The notes below the pieces were generated by a model. That model was not told where the DNA came from and made no database searches. It saw nothing but the letters and a program-made list of their open reading frames with translations. A program made the translations under genes and the position numbers. From contig OX579634.1 of NCBI GenBank assembly GCA_951230915.1, forward strand, positions 13,728,725 to 13,792,724: 64,000 bases of DNA, read 5' to 3'. Shown here in pieces: positions 1 to 10,590 of this stretch (position 1 is its first letter; each line of letters opens with the position of its first letter). Source of the DNA: Antitrichia curtipendula. Lineage: Eukaryota > Streptophyta > Bryopsida > Hypnales > Leucodontaceae.

Positions 1-277
1 AGAAGTACCTATAGTGGATAACTTAAAGCATTTTAGTCTGAAGGATACAAGAAATTGAGCTTAATGTGTGTGGAAATAAGAATGAGGAAGAATGCCCCCC
101 CCCCAAAAAATCCTCAAGAAAGAATATTTTATTGAATATAAATATGGACTTTTTAATTCAGATTCATCCCAATCTCATAGACTCACCTATAACACTTAGC
201 TTTGGAACTTTTTCCTATGTGACAAAGTGCCTTGGTGATAGGCCTTATATTATCATGGTCCTATCACCAAGTATGGT

Positions 278-577
278 CAATTTTATTAAAATGGTGGTAT
301 TCCGTGTGCCATTTTTAGAGTGCCCACTCTAAACCATAAAAGTAACATCTAGGACAGGTATAGATTTCAAAAATCTAGATTGGTTATAGATTTCAAGAAT
401 CTAGGACAACTATAGATTTCAGACTATACAATTTGAGAAATCTAGGTTTTTTATTTTATTTTATTTTATAGATTTCAGAAATCTAAGATAGGTATAGATT
501 TCATACCATTTCAGAGTGCATGGTTTGAACTGTTAAAAGTGCCAAACTAACGGAATACCGCCATTTTAACGAAATTG
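278..577. mobile_element. MITE-like element, copy 1
   Basis: A 300-bp AT-rich element whose ends are inverted repeats: AAAATGGTGGTATTCCGT on the left and ACGGAATACCGCCATTTT on the right, differing at one position. The interior is built of short TAGATTTC and GAAATCTA segments that can pair with each other, with no coding capacity. A diverged second copy lies at about 9199-9507, with the same order of internal motifs (TAGATTTC, ACATCTAGG, AAAGTGCCAAA). It is therefore a dispersed non-autonomous element. Superfamily not assigned, because no clear target-site duplication is seen. Confidence 0.7.
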
Positions 578-799
578 CCCATCTGTGTGCTGTTTGACAA
601 ATCCTAGTGTACTTCTCATTTGACGTAAACCACTCACAAGAATTTCCCCGTACATTTGCGGGGAGGGTTCTGAGGCGTAATGCCCGATTGCGCGGGATTT
701 CCTGCGTAATCGAGCATTACGGATTCCTCATCCGAATTCGATTTGTCATTCCCGATATTCCCCGATATTCATCCAGTTCTGCTCCTGTTTTACGTCGGA

Positions 800-908
800 C
801 AATGGCCTCTCATCGTCGGGCATTTCGGGAAATAAAGGGCCGACGAGGAGGGCGGAGCCCGACGAGGAGGCCCTTTATTTCCCGAAATGCCCGACAATGA
901 GAGGCATT
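800..908. repeat. GC-rich long hairpin
   Basis: Two arms of about 41 bases, 800-841 and 869-908, are almost perfect reverse complements. They contain GGGCATTTCGGGAAATAAAG and its complement. The roughly 27-base loop repeats GACGAGGA twice. Just upstream, 693-735 holds a weaker inverted repeat (CGTAATGCCCGATTGCG against a diverged complement). The block is much richer in G+C than its surroundings. It looks like a foldback/MITE-type insertion; the open frames across it are by-products of the palindrome. Confidence 0.7.
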
Positions 909-1249
909 GCCCTATACATAAATTATCATGGACCTCTCTTGAACTCACAAACAGACCAAGTAAGTTATAACATTTTCCCATGCTCATGAATACCATTTTC
1001 ACTAATACCATGATTTTAATCTGAATAGAAATGAGCCTCTCAAACCCCGGATAATGCATAAAATCAGGGAGAGACGAACAAAATTGGAAAGGACATACCT
1101 TGCAGCAGCACTGAGCCCGAAGGGTATCATGTAGTTTATTGAGGTCATAGTTATGCTGCAACACAATATTGGTCAGTCCCAGGCAAGAACTTGAGATAGA
1201 GGACCTTAATTAGTAAACACTTTGGATGATTTGTATATTATTTGGGGGG

Positions 1250-1271
1250 TAGGGTTTTAGGGTTTAGGGTA
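1250..1271 (+). repeat. short interstitial telomere-like repeat
   Basis: About three imperfect TTTAGGG-type units (TAGGGTTTTAGGGTTTAGGG) lie in a non-coding stretch. The run is far too short to mark a chromosome end. Runs of this size are common in plant promoters and introns. The surrounding 909-1860 has nothing else I recognise. Confidence 0.6.
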
Positions 1272-1860
1272 GCAGTGAACACGTGAACACATACCCTCAA
1301 TGGAGACCAATTATGTAGATATACTCATAATATAGCATAATTAGGATATGGAGAGGAGGGTTATATGCCATAGTTTAGTTCTTTTTTCTAGTGCTACAGT
1401 GTTTTTCATTCAGTAAGACCTTTGTAATAAAGTATATAAATTTTGAACAAGATGCAATCTGTCCATTGAATTTGTATCCAATAATTTGAAAGTAAAGCCT
1501 CGATATGAAAATAATATCCTTTGATTCGCTCTTGTGGCTCGACATGTCATTTCTCATAACAAGATTCTAAATTCATTTGTTTTCATGTCACCTATGGTAG
1601 ATGCACCTAGAATTGACTGATTAAACATTCTAGCTTCATTCCCATTATTAAATTGTCTAAATTGTTGGTGATTCTTATTTGGAAGTTAAAAGGGGATTCA
1701 AGATAGATTTTCTTTGCATTCATTTTTGGAGCTAAATTTTAGGCAAGAATCTAGATGGTACATTTTTGAAAACTTGTCACAATTAGGTAAAATTACCTTG
1801 GTCCACAGAAAACTGAAAATTGATATACAATGAGTGGAATCTAATTCTTCAGAGACCCAC

Positions 1861-3773
1861 CAGATCGACAAAGTAGAGACCTCAAGTTTGGGGTTTGTTA
1901 AAAGACCCGCCCGATAGCACAAGAATCTCGAAAGCCCAATACTCCAAACTGCAAACAAAATTGATTAAATTTTGTCAAGGGACAATGAAAAAAGAGCAAA
2001 AACTCAACGCGCAGCTCACTGAGTATTAGAGAGTGAGAAAGTCTCCTCAACGCAGCTCACTCATAATAGAGCGTGAGAACTGTCATCTAGCGTCTCAAAT
2101 TTGGGACTGGTATAGACAGGTTTACGTTTCCAGGTGCCAGTACAACGAATTGACGCCAGAGAATTACCAGTACTGATATGTAGATCTCCCCATAAGCTAG
2201 CTAGCCCACTGCTCCCCAGGTCTACGAATTGAGCGCGCTTACCAGATCATGATACAAGAAGGAACCGCGAGTTTGAGAAACCCATACAAATCCTCCAAAG
2301 CTTCCCTGGAGAATCCCTTCCAAGTTGCATTGCACACTCCAGAGAATTTCACGTACAGAATCAGCAGAACGCCGTTGATCCAGAACGACAAGCTGGTGGC
2401 CACAGCCGCCCCTCGGAAGCCCCACCCGAACAGGAAAATAAACGTGTAGAGAAGGGCTGCGTGCATGACGAGCGTCAGGGCGGAGCACGCCAGCATGGGG
2501 ATCACCACGCTCTGCGTTTGCAGAAACTTCACGACGGGCTGCAAGAGCGCGTAGCCGAACAGGCTGGGCAAGAGGTACAAGGCGTACTCCCCCGCCTTCT
2601 CGGCAATCTCGTCTTCCTGGCCGACGAGTTTTAGAATGTCCGACATGTAGAGGAACCCGAAGGAGAGGGGTAGGCAGGTGGTGAATAACACCAGCAAGGC
2701 TCGTTGGAGGTAGACTCCCAGCATGTGGTGCTGCGTGGCGCCGTAGGCTTGTCCGCACAGCGTTTCCAGGGCGCTTCCCATGCCCAACTGGACGTGTTGA
2801 TCACAACGTCAATATAGATCAATTATGCGTGGCATGCATTACATGGTGTTTGGGTGAACTCTGAATAGTGTCTGCCACCAATCCTACTGGTGTGCGTACA
2901 AATGCTCTCGACTGGGACTCAACCAGAAGTTCAAAGTAGAGGGAGGAGCCTCACATCTTACCAGAACTGTCATCTAGCTTTCGAAAGCAATCTCGATTCA
3001 GTTACTCTCAACGTTCAGAAACACATCATTCACGTTTCGCTCATGCGTCTGTAGCTAGGCATTCTTTCGAGTACAATTGCACTACTAGATTGGGACTCGA
3101 TCATTGGTTCCATCACAAGTGTCCCTAACATGCAGAGAGGACGCATCCAACACCGTAGTTGCCAAATCAAAGCCGTTACTGTAGCATTCAAAAGCGATTA
3201 CTCAGGGCTATTCAAGAACGGACTATCCAAGTCTTAACTTGGTGTTGCATCGAGCAGGAACCAATCACGTATTCTGTAGCACTGGGATTCAACAATTCTA
3301 GCACAAGTTCCAAAGTTAAGGGGAGCAGATCGACAAACCTCGTGCCTCAGCTAGCCGCCAGAGCGTCGTCAATCAAGAGTCCACAAGCTGTTAATGCGCA
3401 CAATTATTCAGGAACAATGTCTCAGTGGTGTTACAGCAGTGACAATCATGCTAAGCTTACAGGTGAAGATCGAGTTACAACACCAGCTCACCAAGACGTA
3501 GTAGCCCACAACGCTAGCCAGAGATGTGGCGATGGAGGCACTGGCAAGCTCCAGCTCCCCGAGGTGCCCCACAAACATGACCGACAACACCGTGATGGAG
3601 TACTGCAACAGGTTGACGCCAATCATCGGACCAGCGATCCAGCATTGCCGAATCACTTCTTGGAACAAGCTGCACCTCTTCGACTGCATCATGCAAAACC
3701 CTGGTTGTAACGACATCTTCGAAACTTGTGCGAAAGTCTGGTTGAAACGACACCCAAAGTCCAAACCTTGCAT
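1861..3773 (-). pseudogene. MATE/DTX multidrug efflux transporter, frameshifted and lacking its 3' exons
   Basis: Three exons of a plant MATE (multidrug and toxic compound extrusion, DTX) transporter, a membrane antiporter family that exports organic cations, flavonoids or citrate into the vacuole or out of the cell. Exon 1 (3773-3492, ATG at 3773) encodes the N-terminal tail and first membrane segments, including GPMIGVNLLQYSITVLSVMF and VGHLGELELASASIA. Exon 2 (2787-2243) starts at the family signature LGMGSALETLCGQAYGA and runs to AVPSCIMI. Exon 3 (1948-1861) encodes CLEYWAFEILVLS, then AGLLTNPKLEVSTLSI in the next frame. One extra G in the G-rich run near 1906-1914 makes this exon 88 bases; the family exon is 87. 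Splice sites are canonical: GTGAGC/AG at 3491/2788 and GTAAGC/AG at 2242/1949. The remaining third of the protein is not found between 1860 and 1. Either the gene is truncated, or the 3' exons lie past the left edge behind a long intron. A sequencing error at the G run is the main alternative to pseudogenisation. Confidence 0.75.
2001..2079. repeat. short tandem duplication in MATE intron 2
   Basis: Two adjacent diverged copies of a roughly 43-base unit containing AGCTCACT and a following AGAGNGTGAGAA. It lies between exons 2 and 3 of the MATE gene. No function suggested. Confidence 0.55.
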
Positions 3774-4649
3774 TCCGCTTCAACCTGTCTGCAGGGTAGC
3801 CGACAGGGTATCCAAATGTCGTGTAGGATGTAGTTTATATATTGGCTGTGGTTCGTGGGGGAGGAGGCTTTGCATCAGAAGGAAGAAGCTACTTGTGAGG
3901 AAGTTTGAGTAGATATCTTACTACATAAAAAGTGTGACATAAAAAGTGTGCATGTGGTACAAGGTACTACATGGATAGAGCCAATCATAGCTGCATCGGT
4001 GTTGCATGCACTCCTTGTTTTGCATGTGTCCAAGTATTATCTTGTATCTTTTAGGCAGTCACTCCTTGGGGCCTTGTTTGATGCATGGCTATGCAACTCT
4101 CATATTATACACAGGGTCAATGGCATTAAAATGGCTTAGAAGAATAGAAAGATGGCTTTTGTAAAAAGTATATCAAATTAAAAAAGACCAAAAATTTAGG
4201 TGAAGACCAAATTAAATAAAATGAGGTGTAGAAAATGTTATGTTGTATATTTATTTTTTATATGAAGAATTGGAGATTATAATATCCTTCAAATCTCTAT
4301 TTTGTAGACTTTTTGAATTTGTGTATTTTATAGATTTCTAATTTTTATGAAATCCAACACTTTCAAAGATTTTTTTACACTATCAGACCTTTGCAAACAA
4401 TGCAAAGGAAACATCTATCCTGTATTATATTTAAGTATATATTGTCACAACCCTTGTTATGACTCCTGTCACAAAATCCTTTAATTTTCATCCCAAAGAA
4501 ATATCATTCAATTATTTCATTTGACGTTCATGATGAAAATGGACAGGGTGAATTGACCCTCTTGCTTGGCCTTTGGAAAAAATGTTGAATTTTTTTATTT
4601 TCCACACATGATAAAACTTGCTAATTTTGAATTTATATTTGCATTCAAA
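3774..4649. other. non-coding, upstream of the MATE gene
   Basis: Lies 5' of the MATE start codon and should hold its promoter. Composition falls to strongly AT-rich beyond about 4150. I see no coding exon, no RNA gene and no clear TATA element that I would defend. The open frame at 3948-4139 has no recognisable product. Confidence 0.4.
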
Positions 4650-5161
4650 CACTATAAGATTCTCGTGTTTTATGTGATGTCTTATAATTTTTGGTGACGG
4701 ATTTTAAGTGAGATTTAATAGGACAAACTTGTGCTTTTATGTCAACAATAACAACCAATATAACATCTAGATGTTACATTGGACATTTGGACATAAAAAC
4801 GCAAATTTGTTCTATTAGATGTCACCTCATTAGATGATTTTTGGGGGGTCTGGAGGGCCGTTTCGGGCCTGTTCCCGGCGCTGTTCCCACGGCAGCAAAA
4901 GAACAGCCGCTGTCAGAAAAAATAAAATAAAATAAAATCTTAAAATGGAAAAACAAGATGAACAGTTCTTTTTATTTTTTTTCAATTTTTTTTTGTATGA
5001 CGTGGTAGTCGCTTGGCCACGTCACGCAGCTGTTGTGGTGCAGTTTCAGAGTCTAAGAACCTTGGAGAACTCGCAGCCCTCCACAGGGGCTGAATAACAT
5101 GTAATGAAAGTTCATCACCAAAATTATAAAACATCATATAATACAAAGGTTTCTTATAATG
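4650..5161. mobile_element. CACTA-like miniature element with a nested insertion
   Basis: The left end reads CACTATAAGATTCTCGTG and the right end is its diverged complement (CTTATAATG). Similarity continues for about 55 bases inward, including TTATAATTTTTGGTGA against TCACCAAAATTATAA. The terminal CACTA and following AAGA resemble plant En/Spm (CACTA) elements. A related 220-bp copy lies at 57171-57390. The middle (4828-5096) is a different repeat that has another copy at 22030-22296, so this element seems to have been interrupted. No coding capacity. Confidence 0.6.
4828..5096. repeat. dispersed repeat with GACGTGG...CCACGTCA core, copy 1
   Basis: Shares with 22030-22296 the ordered motifs CATTAGATGA, GGGGGTCT, GAGGGCC, an A/T-rich middle, ATGACGTGGTA, GCCACGTCA and CAGGGGCTGAA. 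The GACGTGG and CCACGTC motifs can pair as a small hairpin. A more diverged copy in the other orientation may lie around 53290-53580. Class unknown; it sits inside the CACTA-like element. Confidence 0.6.
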
Positions 5162-5609
5162 AGAAGCCCCAAATTAGTTGAGAAAGGTGTACAAGGTAAA
5201 TTAATCAAGCACAAAATAGGGGGAGTTTTTTTCCCTTGTACCCTTGGAATGACTAGGAGGGGTTGAGTACTCGAGTGAGGGGGCTAGTTCAACCTGACCA
5301 ATGAAAACCTAGAGCACAACAAACATCCCTGTGATTAATAACTTCACCAAATAGTGAAACTGGGTTGCCTTAACAATTAGGTTGCCTTAGTACCTAGAGA
5401 AATTACCTCAGGGCTCAATGCTTGTCCACATGGAGGCACATGTGACTCTTTCTAGCTGGAGGGAATGTTCATCGATTTCTTCATTGTTGATAAAAAAATC
5501 TGTAACCTCGATGTATCAAACACTTGGGCACCAAGTCATTCCCAGTCCATGCTCTCTAGTTAGAATTACTGCTGGGCGAGGGGCAAGCAATATCGACATC
5601 CTAGCTAGC

Positions 5610-5999
5610 TAACTACACTAAAGATGATATTTAGTGTTGAGTGACATTTAGTGTTTTTACCCCCCTACTAGCTACAACACTAAATCTGAACTTGTCCACA
5701 ATTAGTGTTAGACTTGAATGTGCCGGCTGCAAACTTCAGAGCCTTGTAACTTTTGCAAAAATTCTTCAAATCAGGAAAATGAGATGTTTTTTGGCATCTA
5801 CAATTTTTGCAGCCGCCTAGCCCTAATCGGTCCGATTCTGTCCGTGAACAGTGATATTCCGTCTGATATGACAACTCTGGTTCACATTTAGTGTTTGAAT
5901 TGACATTTAATGTTACTTACTTTCATAGGGTAATTGGCTTTTAGTGTATGCCTTCGTATTTAGTGTACAAGACACTAAATATCATCTTTAGTGTAGTTA
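5610..5999. mobile_element. MITE with 28-bp perfect terminal inverted repeats
   Basis: The ends are exact complements over 28 bases, starting TAACTACACTAAAGATGATA. The interior contains several further TTAGTGT motifs in both orientations and no gene. The 12-base sequence CAATATCGACAT is present on both sides, just outside the inverted repeats (5589-5600 and about 6003-6014). This suggests a target-site duplication of roughly 9-12 bp and therefore a Mutator-like element. The match between the ends suggests recent activity relative to the other repeats here. Confidence 0.75.
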
Positions 6000-6305
6000 C
6001 TCCAATATCGACATATCCGTGCAAGGAAGCAGGCCATATCCTTCAGTATGAGGAGCTTGAAGTCGAAGGCTTGAAGCTCAACAAAATACTAGGCAGTGTC
6101 GCGATCGGTCGGGGTTCAGCACATCAATACAGTCACCAAGATCAGCATTTCACCAGAATTGTTAGCATTGGTACTGTATAATTATATATATTGCAGGGTC
6201 ATTTTAGAGGTTCAGTCAGAGCTGTGACTAGCTACTGCTAGCTCAAGTTTTAGAGATGCTGAGTTGACGACTATAATGATGAATTAATGGGACAGCGTTG
6301 CATTA

Positions 6306-6550
6306 CACAGGAAGTTTTTGTGGCGTTAGCCCTTGGGGCTAAAGTTTTAGGGGGGTCTAAACTGTCCCACTTTAGACCCCAAGGCTTAACCCCACATGAA
6401 CTTTAGCCCGGCCAAGGTGGGACATTTTGGGGTCTAAAGTAGTGTGGAAAAAAAAATCCGAGATTTTTCAAACACTGTATACATGGGGTCTAAAGTGGGG
6501 GCTATTCCTCAAAGGATTAGCCCCGGTTAACGTCACGAAATCTTCCTGTG
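6306..6550. mobile_element. small TIR element, 245 bp
   Basis: Begins CACAGGAAGTTTTTGTGGCG and ends with its diverged complement (CGTCACGAAATCTTCCTGTG). Inside are four copies of GGGGTCTAAAGT or its complement, which make secondary hairpins. No coding capacity. Target-site duplication unclear. Confidence 0.7.
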
Positions 6551-7041
6551 ATTGGTGGTAACTTAAAGATAAAGGTTGCAGTTAGTGTGCATCGAGAGTG
6601 TCATGTATGAGGACCGTGAGAGCTAGATCGAGTTGCGATGCGACAAGTGCAGTAGCTAGGTATTAAGGGGAACAAAAATTGAAGGGACTTATTGTAGAAA
6701 CTGTAGATGTTTGAAACACGATGTATAGCCCCGGACACTTCAATAACTATTGACTTATTGAATAGTGTGTAAAGTCAATTAATTAGTATGGGTCCCTTTA
6801 AAACCCCTATTCAGTGTAGACAATGGCAACAAGAGTGTCTATAAAGATTTCATTTCCAAGCTCCATGAGATACTAGTGTAGCTCGATATCGATGCAGAGG
6901 ACCGGAGTGGGTTGCTGAAATGAATGACGCCTTCAGACAATGAGCCTGGATGTTCAGGTGTCCCAGTTTCCAAAGTTCAAAGTCCAATCACTTCAAAGTC
7001 CAACACAAGGAACATTTTCAAAGTCCTCTTAGTAGGCATCG

Positions 7042-7589
7042 TAAGGTAAACCTGCCTATGACAGGCAAAATAACTGATTTGTCATGTTGTCATTACCAAA
7101 AAAATTCTGATTTTTTTTCATACAAAGACAAATCTGAGAAATGAAGGAAGCAACTGGAATTTTATTTTTTGGACAAAGTATGAATTTTTAATGAATTTTT
7201 GAAATGTGCTGTCCAATTGGCCCAAATGAGTCTGTAGACTACCCCAAATCAACAAGAAAGTGTTTCTATGATGGTCATCTTGTCACCTAAATCAGTCACA
7301 ACATTTTCTAACATGGCTACAAGATTTCCTATCATGGCCATGACATGAAGGAATAAAAAAAATAACTTTCTATAACAAGTTTACACTAGAAAGGTGTATG
7401 TGTCCTATGACAGTCACTAATAACTCCATGGCCATCTCCCAAGGCATTGGTTTTGGCCACTAACCAACCTAATGAAGTTATATCTCATTTATTGACAACA
7501 ATCTGAAATAGATTGATGTAAGGTTGTAATGGGTGGTTTTGTAGATGTTTGCATTAGGTGGTCTGTCTGTCATAGGCAGGTTTACCTTA
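7042..7589. mobile_element. TA-flanked MITE, copy 1 (GGTAAACC ends)
   Basis: A 548-bp element with inverted ends TAAGGTAAACCTGCCTATGA and its complement. The flanking TA on both sides fits a 2-bp TA target duplication, as for Tc1/mariner or Stowaway-type elements. A homologous 517-bp copy lies at 16511-17027, sharing internal text such as AGTCTGTAGACTA and ACACTAGAAAGG. No transposase open frame. Confidence 0.75.
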
Positions 7590-7807
7590 ATGAAAATCTC
7601 CTTCGACAACTCCGTTTTTTTACCTTTTTTTTTAGAACACAAAGAATGTGGCCATCACAGGGAAATTAAATGTGATACAAGGAATTTTATTGAGTGGAGA
7701 AATTGTGCATTTTAAAGAGTTATTTGAAGATGTCTCTAACTACAAATCAACTTAATTTATGAGATTCAATATTCTAGAATGTAGATTTATGCCTCTTAAA
7801 TCTAAAT

Positions 7808-8410
7808 TTAACTCCAAATAACCATTTTTTTCTTAGGGGACAAAATGGATTTTATGCAAGTTTGTATGACCTCTGTTTTTTTTGAAACTTTTTAAAACTT
7901 TCTCATAAGATAGAAAACTTTTTAGCTTCCTAGGAATATCAAGCTTATTTCAATTACTGCCTAGGAGCAAAAGTTATACTACAAAAAGCCCAAATTTTCA
8001 TTTGGCGGGTAGAAAAAGAAATTCACAAAAACTTGAAATTAAAATTGATTTTTTTTCCATATAGATCATATTTTTATCTACATGTGAAGTTTTGATTCAT
8101 TCCATTTAGATTAGTTATGTGAAAGTTATGAACAATCTTTTTTGGGGGGCAATTTGAGCATCTTTTTGAAAAAATAACTTATAGGCTTCATTTTTTCAAA
8201 CAAATTTTCAAACTTTGAATGCCAATATGTCTCAATTTGTACAATCAAACTTTATGAAATTTTTATCACACAATCTCAAACAAATAAAGTATAAGATACA
8301 ACAGTTAGATTCTAAAAAAATCATATTTCTGTTTTCTTGGATGAACGCAACAGAATGGTAATTTTGAGTGGATTTTGATAGAAAAATGGCCTTGGTCCTT
8401 TAGGGATTAA
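7808..8410. mobile_element. TTAA-flanked element, subfamily C
   Basis: A roughly 600-bp repeat with a degenerate start TTAACTCCAAATAACC and end CCTTTAGGGATTAA. The interior (GCCTAGGAGCAAAAGTTAT, then GTTATGAACAATC and a G-rich tract) matches 10591-11838 and 33879-34215, and the reverse strand of 52740-53104. No coding frame. It serves as an uninterrupted comparison for the nested copy at 10591-11838. Confidence 0.6.
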
Positions 8411-9198
8411 TATAGATTTGAGTGGGCATAATCAAAACAATTTATACATTTTGAAGGCTCATATCTAAGTAATATGTAGACTTTGAATTTCCAATTTCAT
8501 TGATTTGTATACTTCAATATTTTTTTATCTAAACCCTTTTCTAAGTTTCAAAAGCTCAAAATGTTAATAATATGTATATTTTATTTGTTTAACATTTTAT
8601 GATTTCATATATTATAAAAAAATTTAGATTTCTAAATATATAAACTCTAGAATTGTTAGATTTCTACAAATAGAATTCATTGTCTCGGAGATTGACTACT
8701 TATAAGTCTCAGTATGTGTCCAATTTCATGGTACCCTTGATAATCAATATGGAACAATTGCACCTTGTAAAATCTACCAAATAATAGGTGGAAACAACAT
8801 TGAAATGTAAGATGTGTCAATGTGTTGTAAGATCTACCAATTTGGATTGGACATACATGATTAGGGAGAATTTTTGAAAATCCCTACAAAGAAATCCACA
8901 AAGAATTTATGAAATTTCTTTCTGTATAGAAATTATTTGAAGATCCCCTCTACAATGACATTAGAACATCGGGAAACATATGAACCAGCATAAACTAGCA
9001 AGGAAAAACTACATAATCTCCAAACAAGTCATAAGGAATTCCAAACAAATGTGTTGTGCAAACTTTTTAGTGTCATAGCATTGAATATCAACAAGGTTGT
9101 ACTAGCGATGCCAAGTTTCCACACAAGTACTATCAATGCCTTGAGAAGATGTAAAGTAGATCAAATGGCATTACATGCAAATACTAGTATCGTTGGAG

Positions 9199-9507
9199 AT
9201 TCCATTAAAATGATAATATTCCATGTGTCATTTTCAAACCACGCAGTGTAAATCACAAAAGTGACATCTAGGGTTGGTATAGATTTCAAACATTTAGGAC
9301 TACTATAGTTTCTAGATATCTAAGAAAAATATAGATTTCGAACCGTAGAGTCTAAAACTCAAATGTGACATCTAGGAAAGGCATTACTTTTAGAAATCTA
9401 GGAATGGCATAGAGTCTGACATCTAGGATTGGTACAGATTTTAGACCGCGTGGTCTGAAGTGTAAAAGTGCCAAAGTTAAGGAATGACTACCATTTTAAC
9501 AAAATTC
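9199..9507. mobile_element. MITE-like element, copy 2
   Basis: A diverged copy of the element at 278-577. Inverted ends CATTAAAATGATAATATTCC and GGAATGACTACCATTTTAAC flank the same internal TAGATTTC and ACATCTAGG motifs. No gene. Confidence 0.6.
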
Positions 9508-9839
9508 TCTATAATTACAATTAATTGGCTTTGACTAGACCAGAGAGGAAGAAATTTTCATCAACATAAGCTAGTGTGAGGAAGATTTGATTAGGACCTT
9601 GCTCAAAAGTCATGCTACATCACCCTTGAAAGAACTAGACCTACCATCAAGGCATTTCATCCAAAATGATATTTCTCAAAAGAAAACCCTCTACAAGGAA
9701 GAATGCATGGGCTTCATTTTGTGATGTTTGAATCTACAAAGTGAAAGCTATTGAATTTTGAAGTTTTTATGAGTTTTAAATTTTATAAATTATTTTTACA
9801 TTTGTTTTATTATACTATGGCAACATCATAGGCACATCA

Positions 9840-10428
9840 TTAACCCCTAAATATCCAGAGTCTTCTCCAAAATTGACACTTTGAAAAAAATCATTATAAA
9901 ATATTATTTGGAAGAATATTTTGGAATTGATATACAAATGAAAGTTGTACGTTTTGAAGTTTAGATTTAATTTGTACAATTAGGCTCACCAATGTTATCA
10001 CCAATATTTTTTTAAGAATTTTGAAAGGAAATTTTTTAAATTCCTTCAAAAGTTGATCACAAGCAAAATATTATCATTTTTGGAGTAAAACTTGTTGAAA
10101 TGGATTTGAAATGAGGTTCTCTTGATATGCTGATTTTTTTTTATAAATTTTGTTCTTTAAATCTATAACCTCATTTTTGCAAATCTAGTTTTGAACTAGA
10201 GTCAACGCAATTTTGGGCTTGGTCAACTACTTGACATACTTCCACATTTGTAATTTTAGAAAAATATGTACTCTAATAACACCAAATTCAACCGATAGAT
10301 AGGACAAGAACTTGATAAAGTATCTTCATAAATTAGAATGACTTTCATCTAAGTAACCACAAACAAAAAATAAAAACATGTATTTATTCATCGTCCAAAA
10401 ATTGGACGTTGGAGCACTCTAGGGTTAA
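9840..10428. mobile_element. TTAA-flanked element, subfamily B, copy 1
   Basis: Begins TTAACCCCTAAATATCCAGA and ends CACTCTAGGGTTAA. The interior is closely similar to 33303-33882 in the same orientation (AGAGTCTTCTC, ATTGATTTG, GCTTGGTCAACNACTTGACA, CCAACNNTTAGATAGGACAAGAA). Length 589 bp. Non-coding. Confidence 0.7.
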
Positions 10429-10590
10429 CTTACACACCTTTAAATATATTGGATGCCAAAGAATAGGAATTTTGAATTTCCTTTCAGGATGTGTTTTTGA
10501 AGGGTTATCACATAACACAACCTTGGATGTCAATTAACATGTGGCATAGAAATCCAACAATCATTGCACCCAGAGTGGCATCCCATTTTT

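Noticed and set aside
607..900. 97-codon plus-strand open frame
   Set aside because: It spans the GC-rich palindromes and its sequence follows from them; no ATG start and no protein family.
1250..1271. Possibility that telomere repeats mark a chromosome end or fusion
   Set aside because: Only about three units here and three at 62358; such short runs are common inside plant chromosomes.
3159..3710. 183-codon plus-strand open frame
   Set aside because: It lies opposite the MATE first exon and intron. The minus-strand reading matches the MATE family, so this is its shadow.
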